DNA of 64,000 nucleotides from Sporosarcina sp. P2. Its GTDB lineage: Bacteria; Bacillota; Bacilli; Bacillales_A; Planococcaceae. Below are positions 39,052 to 47,591 of the stretch, in pieces. Each line of letters starts with the position of its first letter. The first letter of the stretch is position 1. Under the pieces are notes generated by a model. It was not told where the DNA came from. It worked only from the letters and a program-made list of their open reading frames with translations, and did no database searches. The position numbers and the translations under genes are program-made. The stretch is taken from positions 1 through 64,000 of the forward strand of contig NZ_PDYY01000016.1 in assembly GCF_002743255.1 (NCBI RefSeq), written 5' to 3'.

Positions 39052-39711
39052 TTAATGCAATGCCTTCCGTTCAAACCGATGTATATCCAGATCAGAACCG
39101 ATCACAATCAACACATCGTTCACTTCTATTTGCTCAATCGCCTGAGGAGAGACTAATATATGTGTTCCACGCTTGATCGCTACAATATTCACACCGTACT
39201 TGGCACGGATATCCAAATCTATTAGCGAAGAGCCTGCGATGTGATTATTAGCTTGAATCTCCACGATAGAGTATTCATCGGATAACTCCAGATAATCCAG
39301 AATATTATTCGAAACCAAGTTATTCGCAATGCGTTTTCCCATATCTCGCTCAGGGTGAACAACTTGATCCGCTCCGATTTTTCGCAACACTTTTTCATGG
39401 TAGTCATTTTGGGCTTTCACTGTAATTCGCTGTACACCGATTTCCTTCAAAATCAACGTAGTCAAAATGCTTGCTTGAATGTTTTCACCGATTGCGATTA
39501 CCACATGTTCGAAATTTCGTATGCCTAACGACCGCAATGCTGCTTCATCCGTCGTATCGACAGCCACAGCTTGTGTAGCAATATTTGCAAATTCCTCTAC
39601 GCGTTCTTGTGACTTATCAATCGCCATAACATCGGCTTCTAATTCAATAAGTTCTTTAACGATACTACCGCCAAAACGACCTAAGCCAATTACTACAAAT
39701 TCCTTTTTCAT
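39052..39711 (-). CDS. ktrC: KtrC/KtrA potassium channel gating protein
   Basis: The cytoplasmic regulatory subunit of a Ktr potassium uptake system, 219 residues. An RCK-N Rossmann domain with FVVIGLGRFGGSIVKEL (GxGxxG) binds ATP/ADP; an RCK-C domain follows (YSIVEIQANNHIAGSSLIDL), which in KtrC binds c-di-AMP. ATG 39711 follows AGGAG by 7 bases. Proximity to rnjA matches B. subtilis ktrC (ykqB). The partner channel gene ktrD lies at 55.9 kb. It starts 37 bases after the potD stop. Confidence 0.93.
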   Translation of the reverse strand: MKKEFVVIGLGRFGGSIVKELIELEADVMAIDKSQERVEEFANIATQAVAVDTTDEAALRSLGIRNFEHVVIAIGENIQASILTTLILKEIGVQRITVKAQNDYHEKVLRKIGADQVVHPERDMGKRIANNLVSNNILDYLELSDEYSIVEIQANNHIAGSSLIDLDIRAKYGVNIVAIKRGTHILVSPQAIEQIEVNDVLIVIGSDLDIHRFERKALH

Positions 39712-39747
39712 CTCATTACTCCTCGCCATTGAGAATAGTCACATGTC

Positions 39748-40821
39748 TTATCGCAATCCCATTTTAAATTTCAGGAATAACTCATTATACACTCCAAGTG
39801 TTTCTAAACCTAAATTTTCATACACTTCCAGGTTCTTTCTTGCCTCTTCATCAGGATAAAATCGTTCATCACCTGTAATCTCATCATCCATAAATGACAA
39901 AGCCGCCTTATTTGGTGTAGAATACCCCACGTATTCTGCGTTTTGCGCTGCTACTTCAGGATCAAGCATGAAATTAATAAATTTATACGCGCCTTCAACA
40001 TTCGTAGAGGTTTTCGGGATGACAATATTATCAAACCATAAGTTTGAACCTTCGTTCGGCACGATATAATTAATGTCGTCGTTCTCAGAAATCATATCTG
40101 CCGCCTGACCAGACCACGTCAACGCCACAGACGCTTCGTTATTGATCATAAGTTGCGTGACTTCATCGCCTATAACCGCTTTAACGTTCGGACCCATCGT
40201 TTCTAGCTTGTCTGTTGCCTCTTTTAATTCCTGCAAACTAGTGGAATTCAATGAGTAGCCAAGTGAATTCAATGATATTCCGATCACTTCTCGCGCACTA
40301 TCGACCAAAATGAGCTTCTGCCGCAGTGAAGCATCCCATAAACTCTCCCAACTCTCAAACGTCTGACCTTCCAATAAGGATGCATTATATGCGATACCCA
40401 CTGTTCCCCAGAAATATGGAATCGAATACTGATTGTTTGGATCAAACGGCAAATTCATGAAGTATGGATCGATATGTTGAACGTTCGGAATTTTCGAGAA
40501 ATCGAGTGGCAGTAAAAGATTTTTCTCTTTCATCATCTGCACCGCATATTCGGACGGAACTGTTACATCGTAAGCAGTTCCCCCTTGTTCAATTTTTCCC
40601 ATCATACCTTCATTCGAATCAAACGTTTCATAGATTACTTTGATGCCTTCTTTTTCTTCAAATTGCTTCAGAAGGTCTGGGTCAATATACTCTCCCCAGT
40701 TGTATACTGTAATCGTGTCTTTACCTGCTCGCCCCGCCTTATGCTCGAGCTGATAATTAGCGAACAACAAGATACCCGAAACGAGTAGGATCACAAACGC
40801 ACTACTCATTAATCCTTTCAT
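39748..40821 (-). CDS. potD: PotD, spermidine/putrescine-binding protein
   Basis: The extracellular substrate-binding protein of the polyamine ABC transporter, 357 residues. It starts with a hydrophobic segment (AFVILLVSGILLFANYQLE), then TITVYNWGEYIDPDLLKQFE, the hallmark of PotD/PotF, and AYDVTVPSEYAVQMM and SIPYFWGTVGIAYN. No lipobox Cys is seen, so it is probably held by an uncleaved signal anchor rather than lipid; this is unusual for Gram-positive binding proteins. It overlaps potC by 4 bases. Confidence 0.95.
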   Translation of the reverse strand: MKGLMSSAFVILLVSGILLFANYQLEHKAGRAGKDTITVYNWGEYIDPDLLKQFEEKEGIKVIYETFDSNEGMMGKIEQGGTAYDVTVPSEYAVQMMKEKNLLLPLDFSKIPNVQHIDPYFMNLPFDPNNQYSIPYFWGTVGIAYNASLLEGQTFESWESLWDASLRQKLILVDSAREVIGISLNSLGYSLNSTSLQELKEATDKLETMGPNVKAVIGDEVTQLMINNEASVALTWSGQAADMISENDDINYIVPNEGSNLWFDNIVIPKTSTNVEGAYKFINFMLDPEVAAQNAEYVGYSTPNKAALSFMDDEITGDERFYPDEEARKNLEVYENLGLETLGVYNELFLKFKMGLR

Positions 40822-41615
40822 TTTTTCACCCCCTGAGGTGATTTTGCTTTATTTCCGATTATATAATAACCAAGCACTAGAATTATTGTTATTAGGAAGA
40901 TCAATCCGGATAGCGCATTGATTGTCAACGTGATTCCCGTGCGTGCCATAGAATAAATTTCTACGGACAGGGTAGAAAATCCATTTCCTGTCACGAAAAA
41001 AGTAACAGCAAAATCATCCAATGAATAGGTTAACGCTAGAAAGAACCCTGCGAAAATCCCCGGCTTAATATAAGGCAATATGACACGCGTCAATATATCT
41101 TTACGTGAAGCGCCTAAATCCCGTGCTGCATCTATTAACGTCGTACTCATTTCTAATAACTTCGGCAGTACCATAATGACGACGATCGGTATACTAAAAG
41201 CGATATGAGAAATTAGCACCGAAGCAAAGCCCAATTTCACACCAACCAACGTGAATAATATTAAGAAAGATGCACCGATAATTACATCTGGACTGACAAT
41301 CAATATATTATTTAGCGACAATACCGCTTGTCGTGCAGATTTATTTTTCATGAAGTAAATGGTGAGCGCACCAATCACACCGATTGTAGTAGACAGTAGG
41401 GCCGATAATAATGCGATAATGACTGTATTTAAGACAATGATCAGAAGTCGCGTATCTTGAAATACCGCTTGATAGTGATCCAAAGTGAATGATTCGAAAT
41501 GCGACATCCCATCTCCCGAATTGAAGGAGTAGTATATGAGATAAAAAATAGGAGCATATAAAATTACAAAGACTGCTGCCAAATAAATTCTCGGCAAAAT
41601 CCCCAGTTTCTTCAT
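40818..41615 (-). CDS. potC: PotC, polyamine ABC transporter permease
   Basis: An inner-membrane permease of 265 residues with six helices. The ABC permease EAA loop is visible as DAARDLGASRKDILTRVILPY near residue 165. Other landmarks are FYLIYYSFNSGDGMSHFESF and SLDDFAVTFFVTG, typical of PotC. It overlaps both potB and potD by 4 bases (ATGA), giving coupled translation. Confidence 0.95.
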   Translation of the reverse strand: MKKLGILPRIYLAAVFVILYAPIFYLIYYSFNSGDGMSHFESFTLDHYQAVFQDTRLLIIVLNTVIIALLSALLSTTIGVIGALTIYFMKNKSARQAVLSLNNILIVSPDVIIGASFLILFTLVGVKLGFASVLISHIAFSIPIVVIMVLPKLLEMSTTLIDAARDLGASRKDILTRVILPYIKPGIFAGFFLALTYSLDDFAVTFFVTGNGFSTLSVEIYSMARTGITLTINALSGLIFLITIILVLGYYIIGNKAKSPQGVKK

Positions 41616-42424
41616 TTAATGATGCCTCCCTTTTTACCAGAAGTCAGTACCATGATTAAGAACATGAAGATGATGAGAAAGACAGCAATCGTAGAGCCCA
41701 TTCCCCAGTTTTGTGTAACGAGGAATTGTTGCTCGATCGCGGTACCAAGTGTAATCACTTTATTACCGGCAATTAAACGGGTAATCATAAATAAAGAGAG
41801 TGCCGGTATGAACACAACTTGTATACCTGATTTCACGCCATCCGTAGTCATTGGCCAAATCACCCGTTTGAATGTCACCCATGCATTCGCTCCTAAATCT
41901 TTCGATGCATCCAATAAAGTAGGATTGATTTTATCCAAAGAGTTAAAAATAGGCAATATCATAAATGGAATAAATATATACACGGAAACAAACACGAAAC
42001 TGAAATCCGTGAATAATATTTGCTGACTGCCTATCCCGACAGCCTCCAAAAGGGCATTAATAGGCCCATAAACCCCCATTAATCCGATAAATGCATAAGT
42101 CTTTAACAACAGATTAATCCATGAAGGTATAATAATGAGTAACAACCACAACTGCTTATGCCTCGTCTTCGTTAAAAAGTAGGCTGTCGGATAGGATATC
42201 AATAAAGCAAAAAAAGTTATGAGAAATGCATACCAAAACGAACTTATCGTTAATTTGAAATAGATCGATGTAAAGAAGTTTCGATAGTTAGCCAATGTTA
42301 AATGGCCCGACAAATCAAAAAATGAGTAATACACAATAACGGCAATCGGTGCTAGCACAAATAATAATAACCAGGCTGCATACGGTGTGGCATATATAAA
42401 ACGTAACGGATTTTTACTCCTCAT
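41612..42424 (-). CDS. potB: PotB, polyamine ABC transporter permease
   Basis: The second permease, 270 residues, six helices. The EAA loop is [40 protein letters not shown] begins the first helix and [19 protein letters not shown] is typical of PotB. The start at ATG 42424 lies inside the last codons of potA and is preferred over ATG 42478, which would overlap potA by 65 bases. Confidence 0.93.
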   Translation of the reverse strand: MRSKNPLRFIYATPYAAWLLLFVLAPIAVIVYYSFFDLSGHLTLANYRNFFTSIYFKLTISSFWYAFLITFFALLISYPTAYFLTKTRHKQLWLLLIIIPSWINLLLKTYAFIGLMGVYGPINALLEAVGIGSQQILFTDFSFVFVSVYIFIPFMILPIFNSLDKINPTLLDASKDLGANAWVTFKRVIWPMTTDGVKSGIQVVFIPALSLFMITRLIAGNKVITLGTAIEQQFLVTQNWGMGSTIAVFLIIFMFLIMVLTSGKKGGIIK

Positions 42425-43520
42425 CTTCCGCCACTCCAAACGATTCCAGACGTGCATCAAAATCCGCTTCAGATTCATTCAAACGCATAACGTGAATGTC
42501 TGCTGGTTCAAAATCTAAACCGATTAACGTTCCTACATCCGCTGGTTTCGTTGAATGAACTAGCCACTCATTACCATCGGAATCGTACGTTGACAGTTCA
42601 TAGTGTACACCCCGGAATAATTGCGTATCTACAGTGACACTTAATTTCCCTTTTTCAACAGTCGTCATTTCCAAATCTTCAGGACGAATGACAATATCCA
42701 CTTTTTCATTAGGATAGAATCCGCCATCTACACATGGAAATTGTTTACCGGTAAATTCCACTAGATAATCTTTAATGATTCTTCCAGTTACTATATTCGA
42801 TTCACCAATAAAGTCTGCCACAAAGCGATTGATGGGCTCATCGTAAATATCAATTGGTGTCCCCGACTGTTGAATTTCTCCATTATTCATGACGAAAATT
42901 TCATCGGACATCGCAAGTGCTTCTTCCTGGTCATGCGTAACAAAAACAAATGTCTTGCCTAGACGCTGCTGGAGCTCCCGCAATTCATATTGCATTTCAG
43001 AACGTAATTTCAAATCTAGCGCCGACAATGGCTCGTCCAATAAAATCACTTCAGGGTCATTGATGATTGCTCTAGCAATAGCCACGCGTTGACGCTGCCC
43101 ACCCGACATTTCAGTAATTTCACGGGTTTCGTAACCATCTAGATTTACAAACTTCAACGCTTCTTTTACCCGACGATCCACTTCATTCTTATTCACTTTT
43201 TTTATACGTAAACCGAATGCAACATTTTCATACACATTCAAATGAGGAAACAATGCGTAATCTTGAAATACCGTGTTCACTTGGCGTTCATTTGCGGGAA
43301 CGGAGTTGATCTTCTTTCCATTAAAGAAGATTCCCCCATCCGTCGCTTCCGTAAATCCGGCGATCAAACGTAAAATAGTTGTTTTTCCACAGCCTGAAGG
43401 TCCAAGTAATGTATAAAACTTACCGCGTTCCATTTCGAACGAAACACGATCGAGGACAGTTGTAGATTCATTATAGCGTTTTGTAACATTCTCAAAACGA
43501 ATAATAGGGTTAGTAGTCAA
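42414..43520 (-). CDS. potA: PotA, polyamine ABC transporter ATPase
   Basis: The ATP-binding subunit, 368 residues. Walker [14 protein letters not shown], signature [15 protein letters not shown], Walker [17 protein letters not shown] and the switch His in [15 protein letters not shown] are all present; the C-terminal TOBE region (IRPEDLEM) follows. TTG 43520 is taken because AAGGAGGAG lies just upstream; the ATG at 43544 precedes that site. First gene of potABCD; no adjacent regulator gene was found. Confidence 0.95.
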   Translation of the reverse strand: MTTNPIIRFENVTKRYNESTTVLDRVSFEMERGKFYTLLGPSGCGKTTILRLIAGFTEATDGGIFFNGKKINSVPANERQVNTVFQDYALFPHLNVYENVAFGLRIKKVNKNEVDRRVKEALKFVNLDGYETREITEMSGGQRQRVAIARAIINDPEVILLDEPLSALDLKLRSEMQYELRELQQRLGKTFVFVTHDQEEALAMSDEIFVMNNGEIQQSGTPIDIYDEPINRFVADFIGESNIVTGRIIKDYLVEFTGKQFPCVDGGFYPNEKVDIVIRPEDLEMTTVEKGKLSVTVDTQLFRGVHYELSTYDSDGNEWLVHSTKPADVGTLIGLDFEPADIHVMRLNESEADFDARLESFGVAEDEE

Positions 43521-43721
43521 TACGTCTCCTCCTTGCCTAAACATATTATTTCTTGTAATGAATGAACAGTTGTAAACTCACTCATTATACACAAAATGTT
43601 GGTGAAATCAACTATCTATTATAAGTAGAATCAGAAAACAGCCTACAGGAAAATAGTCATGATTATTGTTTTTTCGCAGATGACATAGTAGAATGAAACC
43701 ATATATTGAGGAGGGATTCAG

Positions 43722-44024
43722 TTGGAAGACCATTTATTTTTTTATCTGGACTCTGATGCCAAGCGGAATCGAAAAAACGAACCCGCAACAAGAGAAAATC
43801 ATCTAGAAGGAATTTTTCTAGTAAATAATAAAAAAATCCGAACATGGAAAGAGATGGCCTCTCATTGCGTAGAGTGCATGGAGCCATTACATTATAGCGA
43901 TGAATTTGACGCACGTTACTGTAAAGATTGCAATGAATGGCGAGAAATGATTTGTGATCCTAATTGCAAAACATGTCAAACACGCCCAGTAAAACCTTCT
44001 GACTGTAAACAAGACTTTGAGTAA
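43722..44024 (+). CDS. Cys-rich, probably zinc-binding protein of unknown function
   Basis: A 100-residue protein whose second half holds eight Cys: HCVECMEPLHY, YCKDCNEW, ICDPNCKTCQTRP and SDCKQ. The first two CxxC pairs look like a zinc ribbon. The first half is basic (DAKRNRKNEPATR). I do not recognise the family. TTG 43722 follows GAGGAGGG by about 7 bases. It is a single gene just upstream of ykuU. Confidence 0.8.
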   Translation: MEDHLFFYLDSDAKRNRKNEPATRENHLEGIFLVNNKKIRTWKEMASHCVECMEPLHYSDEFDARYCKDCNEWREMICDPNCKTCQTRPVKPSDCKQDFE

Positions 44025-44065
44025 TCAGATGCTCAAATCCTAAATATATGAAGTGTATCGCTCTT

Positions 44066-44084
44066 TATAATAATAATTATTATC
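44066..44084 (+). promoter_or_regulatory. Fur-family (PerR or Fur) box
   Basis: TATAATAATAATTATTATC matches the 19-base Fur box GATAATGATAATCATTATC at 16 positions and the PerR consensus TTATAATNATTATAA at 12 of 14 informative positions (from 44065). It lies about 105 bases upstream of ykuU; a TATAAT stands at 44132-44137. Control by PerR would fit a peroxiredoxin gene. Confidence 0.6.
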
Positions 44085-44189
44085 TTCAAGTCATTCTAAT
44101 TGAATTTCACATGAAACTTTGTTATTCTACTTATAATTGTGCAACACAGTCATGTTGTTGTACAAAAGACTAATTGGAGGTTTTATATA

Positions 44190-44732
44190 ATGGCTGAGCG
44201 TATGGTAGGTAAACAAGCTCCAGATTTCACAATGGAAGCAGTACTAGCTGACAAATCTTTTGGTAAAGTTAGTTTACAAGAAAACATGAAGAACGACAAA
44301 TGGACAGTTCTTTTCTTCTATCCAATGGACTTCACTTTTGTATGTCCAACAGAAATCACTGCAATGTCGGATCGTTACGATGAGTTCGAAGACTTGGATG
44401 CAGAAGTAATCGGTGTTTCTACTGATACTATCCACACTCACCTCGCTTGGATCAACACTGATCGTAAAGACAATGGTCTTGAACAACTAAAATACCCACT
44501 AGCAGCAGATACTAACCACTCTGTTTCACGCGACTACGGTGTATTGATCGAAGAAGAAGGTATTGCATTACGCGGCCTTTACATCATCAACCCTGAAGGC
44601 GAACTTCAGTATCAGACAGTATTCCATAACAATATCGGTCGTGACGTGGACGAAACTCTTCGTGTACTACAGGCACTACAAACTGGCGGTCTTTGCCCAG
44701 CAAACTGGCGTCCAGGTCAAAAAACTCTTTAA
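44190..44732 (+). CDS. ykuU: 2-Cys peroxiredoxin YkuU
   Basis: A typical 2-Cys peroxiredoxin of 180 residues that reduces hydrogen peroxide and organic peroxides. The peroxidatic Cys is in MDFTFVCPTEITAM near residue 52, and the resolving Cys in TGGLCPANWRPG near the C-terminus. ATG 44190 follows TTGGAGG by 9 bases. The next gene is the ykuV thiol-disulfide oxidoreductase, as in B. subtilis, which may supply reducing power. Confidence 0.95.
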   Translation: MAERMVGKQAPDFTMEAVLADKSFGKVSLQENMKNDKWTVLFFYPMDFTFVCPTEITAMSDRYDEFEDLDAEVIGVSTDTIHTHLAWINTDRKDNGLEQLKYPLAADTNHSVSRDYGVLIEEEGIALRGLYIINPEGELQYQTVFHNNIGRDVDETLRVLQALQTGGLCPANWRPGQKTL

Positions 44733-44745
44733 TTTTTGGACAACC

Positions 44746-44781
44746 ATCCCCACGCGTTACACTATTCGTGGGGATTTTTTT
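44746..44781 (+). terminator. Terminator between ykuU and ykuV
   Basis: ATCCCCACG (44746-44754) pairs with CGTGGGGAT (44767-44775), followed by TTTTTT. ykuV probably depends on partial readthrough or its own promoter. Confidence 0.9.
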
Positions 44782-44823
44782 ATCACATACTATATACACC
44801 CACTTGGCTAGGAGGAATTCTCG

Positions 44824-45279
44824 ATGAAATTACGTGAGCAAATGCCTGAACTTCAAGGTGCTACTACTTGGTTGAATGGTGAAACTTCTAAATCGGAACT
44901 TGTTGGAGAAAAACCGACACTGATCCACTTCTGGTCTGTAAGTTGTCACATGTGCAAAGAAGCGATGCCGGATGTAAACAATTTCAGAGATCGATACAAA
45001 GAAGAACTAAATGTGGTAGCCGTACACATGCCTCGTTCAGAAGACGATGTCGATTTGGAACAAATCAAGGAAGTAGCAGCTGAGCATGATATTACACAAC
45101 CTATTTTCGTTGATAGCGAATTGAAGTTAAACGATGCATTTGAAAACCAATATGTCCCTGCATACTATGTCTTTGACAAAGACGGTCAATTACGCCATTT
45201 CCAAGCTGGCGGTAGTGGTATGAAAATGCTAGAAAAACGTGTAAATCGCGTGCTAGATGAAATGAAAAAAGAAGATTAA
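44824..45279 (+). CDS. ykuV: Thiol-disulfide oxidoreductase YkuV
   Basis: A TlpA/ResA-type thioredoxin-fold protein of 151 residues without signal peptide, so cytoplasmic. The active site is WSVSCHMCKEAMP (CxxC) near residue 41, and the cis-Pro is in YVPAYYVFD. It closely follows B. subtilis YkuV in pattern (AVHMPRSEDD, HDITQPIFVD, FQAGGSGMKMLEKRVNRV). AGGAGG precedes ATG 44824. Confidence 0.95.
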   Translation: MKLREQMPELQGATTWLNGETSKSELVGEKPTLIHFWSVSCHMCKEAMPDVNNFRDRYKEELNVVAVHMPRSEDDVDLEQIKEVAAEHDITQPIFVDSELKLNDAFENQYVPAYYVFDKDGQLRHFQAGGSGMKMLEKRVNRVLDEMKKED

Positions 45280-45288
45280 TTGTACCAT

Positions 45289-45317
45289 CGACTCTTTTCT
45301 AAAAGGAGTCGTTTTTT
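45289..45317 (+). terminator. Terminator of ykuV
   Basis: CGACTCTTTT (45289-45298) pairs with AAAAGGAGTCG (45301-45311), then TTTTTT. Confidence 0.85.
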
Positions 45318-45417
45318 CTGCCTTCTCCTCATAGTACTCTACAGCAAACATGAGACAGACATTGCCGATTTATTTATGATACGATTAGTAAAAAGTTTTT
45401 AGAAAGCGAGCTGCCGA

Positions 45418-46608
45418 ATGAACAAAATACCTACAACAATCGCACTTTATATTTTAATGTTCAACATGTTCATCGCAATGGCTGGTGTCGGCTTGATCAT
45501 CCCCATTATGCCTGAATTCTTAGGTACTTTCGGAGTCGCAGGACGCGCACTCGGCCTATTGATTGCCATGTTCTCTTTCGCTCAATTTATCTTCTCTCCG
45601 ATCGCGGGAAATCTTTCAGACAAATACGGCAGAAAAAGCATTATTATTTTCGGTTTAATTATCTACGGACTTTCTCAATTAGCTTTTAGTTTATCAACTG
45701 AACTATGGATGCTCTATCTCGCACGATTCTTTTCCGGCTTAGGTGCCGCCTTTATTATTCCGCCTACTATGGCATTTGTAGCGGATATTACATCCACTCA
45801 AACCCGCGGTCGCGGAATGGGATTACTTGGCGCTTCAATGTCTTTAGGTTTTATGATTGGTCCTGGAATTGGCGGTTTTTTATCTAAAATCAGCTTATAT
45901 TTCCCATTTTATTTCGCTGCATCCGCGTCTATTCTAGCGGCGATCGTGTCCTTATTGCTTCTACCGAACCCTAAGCCTGTACTGCAAGGAAGCACAATGA
46001 ACGAAAACATCTTCCAACAAATGCGTAGATCTACACAAACTTCTTATTTCATTATGCTGATTGTCATGTTTGTATTTTCATTCGGATTAGCCAATTTCCA
46101 ATCCACCATCTCGTTATATGTGGATCATAAGTATAACTATACGCCTGCTCAAATCGCTGTCATTATTACAGTCGGCGGATTTGTAGGTGTCATCATCCAG
46201 ACATTTGTCATCGATCGTTTGTTCAAACGTTTTGGCGAAATGCGTATTATTTTAGTCAATTTAGTCTTAGCTGCTTTCGCAATGTTAGGCATTTTATTCG
46301 TGAATACATTCTTCACTATTCTCTTGGTGTCAACGATCTTCTCAACCGCCACTTCATTGTTGCGACCAGCAGTCAACACCTTAGTTTCGAAACTAGCCGG
46401 TAAAGAACAAGGTTACGCAGCCGGTATGATGAATGCTTATATGAGTCTAGGAAACATGATTGGACCCGCTACAGCTGGATATATATTCGATTGGAATATG
46501 GAGTCTCCCTATATAGTCGGCACAATCATTCTCTTACTCTGCTTTATCCTCGCTTTATACTGGGCTAGAAACAACAAGCCACTTATTGAATCTGCGAGAA
46601 CTCCATAA
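45418..46608 (+). CDS. MFS drug-efflux transporter (DHA1, NorA/Bmr/TetA type)
   Basis: A major facilitator of 396 residues with 12 membrane segments. Motif A is GNLSDKYGRKS after helix 2, motif B LARFFSGLGAAFI, and the antiporter motif C GASMSLGFMIGPGIGG in helix 5; these mark proton-coupled drug exporters. Substrate is unknown. The ribosome-binding site upstream of ATG 45418 is weak (AGAAAGCGAG). It is flanked by terminators. Confidence 0.9.
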   Translation: MNKIPTTIALYILMFNMFIAMAGVGLIIPIMPEFLGTFGVAGRALGLLIAMFSFAQFIFSPIAGNLSDKYGRKSIIIFGLIIYGLSQLAFSLSTELWMLYLARFFSGLGAAFIIPPTMAFVADITSTQTRGRGMGLLGASMSLGFMIGPGIGGFLSKISLYFPFYFAASASILAAIVSLLLLPNPKPVLQGSTMNENIFQQMRRSTQTSYFIMLIVMFVFSFGLANFQSTISLYVDHKYNYTPAQIAVIITVGGFVGVIIQTFVIDRLFKRFGEMRIILVNLVLAAFAMLGILFVNTFFTILLVSTIFSTATSLLRPAVNTLVSKLAGKEQGYAAGMMNAYMSLGNMIGPATAGYIFDWNMESPYIVGTIILLLCFILALYWARNNKPLIESARTP

Positions 46609-46624
46609 CACAGTGTCGTGATAG

Positions 46625-46669
46625 TAAAAAATGAAGACAATCTCTAGTAGTAATAGAGGTTGTCTTCAT
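46625..46669. terminator. Terminator between the MFS gene and the LysR gene
   Basis: GAAGACAATCTCTA pairs with TAGAGGTTGTCTTC (46632-46668) in a long stem. T-run is clearer on the minus strand, so it mainly ends the LysR transcript. Confidence 0.85.
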
Positions 46670-46703
46670 TCAAGCAACCTCCAAACTGAATGGAAGTTCT
46701 TTT

Positions 46704-47591
46704 TTAATGATCTTTTCTTAATAACTTCGCATACTCCTGCACGATATCTACAAATGCCTTCACTTGCTTCAATTCAAAAGTAGAACTATAGCCAATCAGC
46801 CATGTATCACGTGTCAGCTCAAACTCTTCTTCGCTATTGAGCAACGGGATCAGATTGACTTTTTCATCGCCTGACAATGTGATAGAAGGCAGTATGGCAT
46901 AACCTATACCTTTCAACGCGAGTTGCTTGCACATTTCAATTTGATCCACTACGATTTGACGGCTTGGATTTTGATTGAAGTGCTTATTCCACCAGCGCTG
47001 GATTTCCATGTAATAATTTGAATCACTTTTATACTGAATGAAGTGACGGTTCGTGTCTTTTAATTCATCAATTGTAGAGATTTCAGAATCTACTAGATAG
47101 AGCTGATCACGAAATAAATAGACGCGATTACTTTTCCAGTCTGTTTGCCCTCTAACAATACCAATATGCGCTTCCCCTTCATACAATGCTTTGGAGATTT
47201 CTGAACTCCATCCTGTCATCAATGAAATTTTAGCGTCGGGGTAAAGTGCTACATAGTCTTTCAATACTTGGGGCAACCAAGTTTGACCGATTATAGAGGC
47301 ACAAGCAATCTTCAATGTTCCATGTACTTTATCTTCGAGTGAGGCAATCAATTCCATCGTCTCATCTTTCTTCGCCAATGCTTCCTTCGCATAGCTGATG
47401 ACGTGTTCGCCTGCGGGTGTCGGTTCCAAGCCTTTTTGCGAACGTATGAACAATTGCATGCCCCATTCTTTTTCAATCGTCTGAAGGCGCTGTGACAAAG
47501 CAGGCTGAGACAAATGAAGGCGCTCTGACGCTTTGCGCATATTACCTTCTTCAGCCAAAGCTTTGATGATATCCAACTCAATTGTTGACAT
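46704..47591 (-). CDS. LysR-type transcriptional regulator
   Basis: A 295-residue LysR regulator: N-terminal winged HTH (EEGNMRKASERLHLSQPALS, residues about 14-33), linker helix, and an effector-binding periplasmic-like domain beginning LKIACASIIGQTWLPQVL. ATG 47591 follows GGGAAGGTG. It overlaps the end of the upstream DHA2 MFS gene by 14 bases on the same strand, so it is cotranscribed with it; it may regulate that transporter, though LysR proteins more often control divergent genes. Confidence 0.9.
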   Translation of the reverse strand: MSTIELDIIKALAEEGNMRKASERLHLSQPALSQRLQTIEKEWGMQLFIRSQKGLEPTPAGEHVISYAKEALAKKDETMELIASLEDKVHGTLKIACASIIGQTWLPQVLKDYVALYPDAKISLMTGWSSEISKALYEGEAHIGIVRGQTDWKSNRVYLFRDQLYLVDSEISTIDELKDTNRHFIQYKSDSNYYMEIQRWWNKHFNQNPSRQIVVDQIEMCKQLALKGIGYAILPSITLSGDEKVNLIPLLNSEEEFELTRDTWLIGYSSTFELKQVKAFVDIVQEYAKLLRKDH

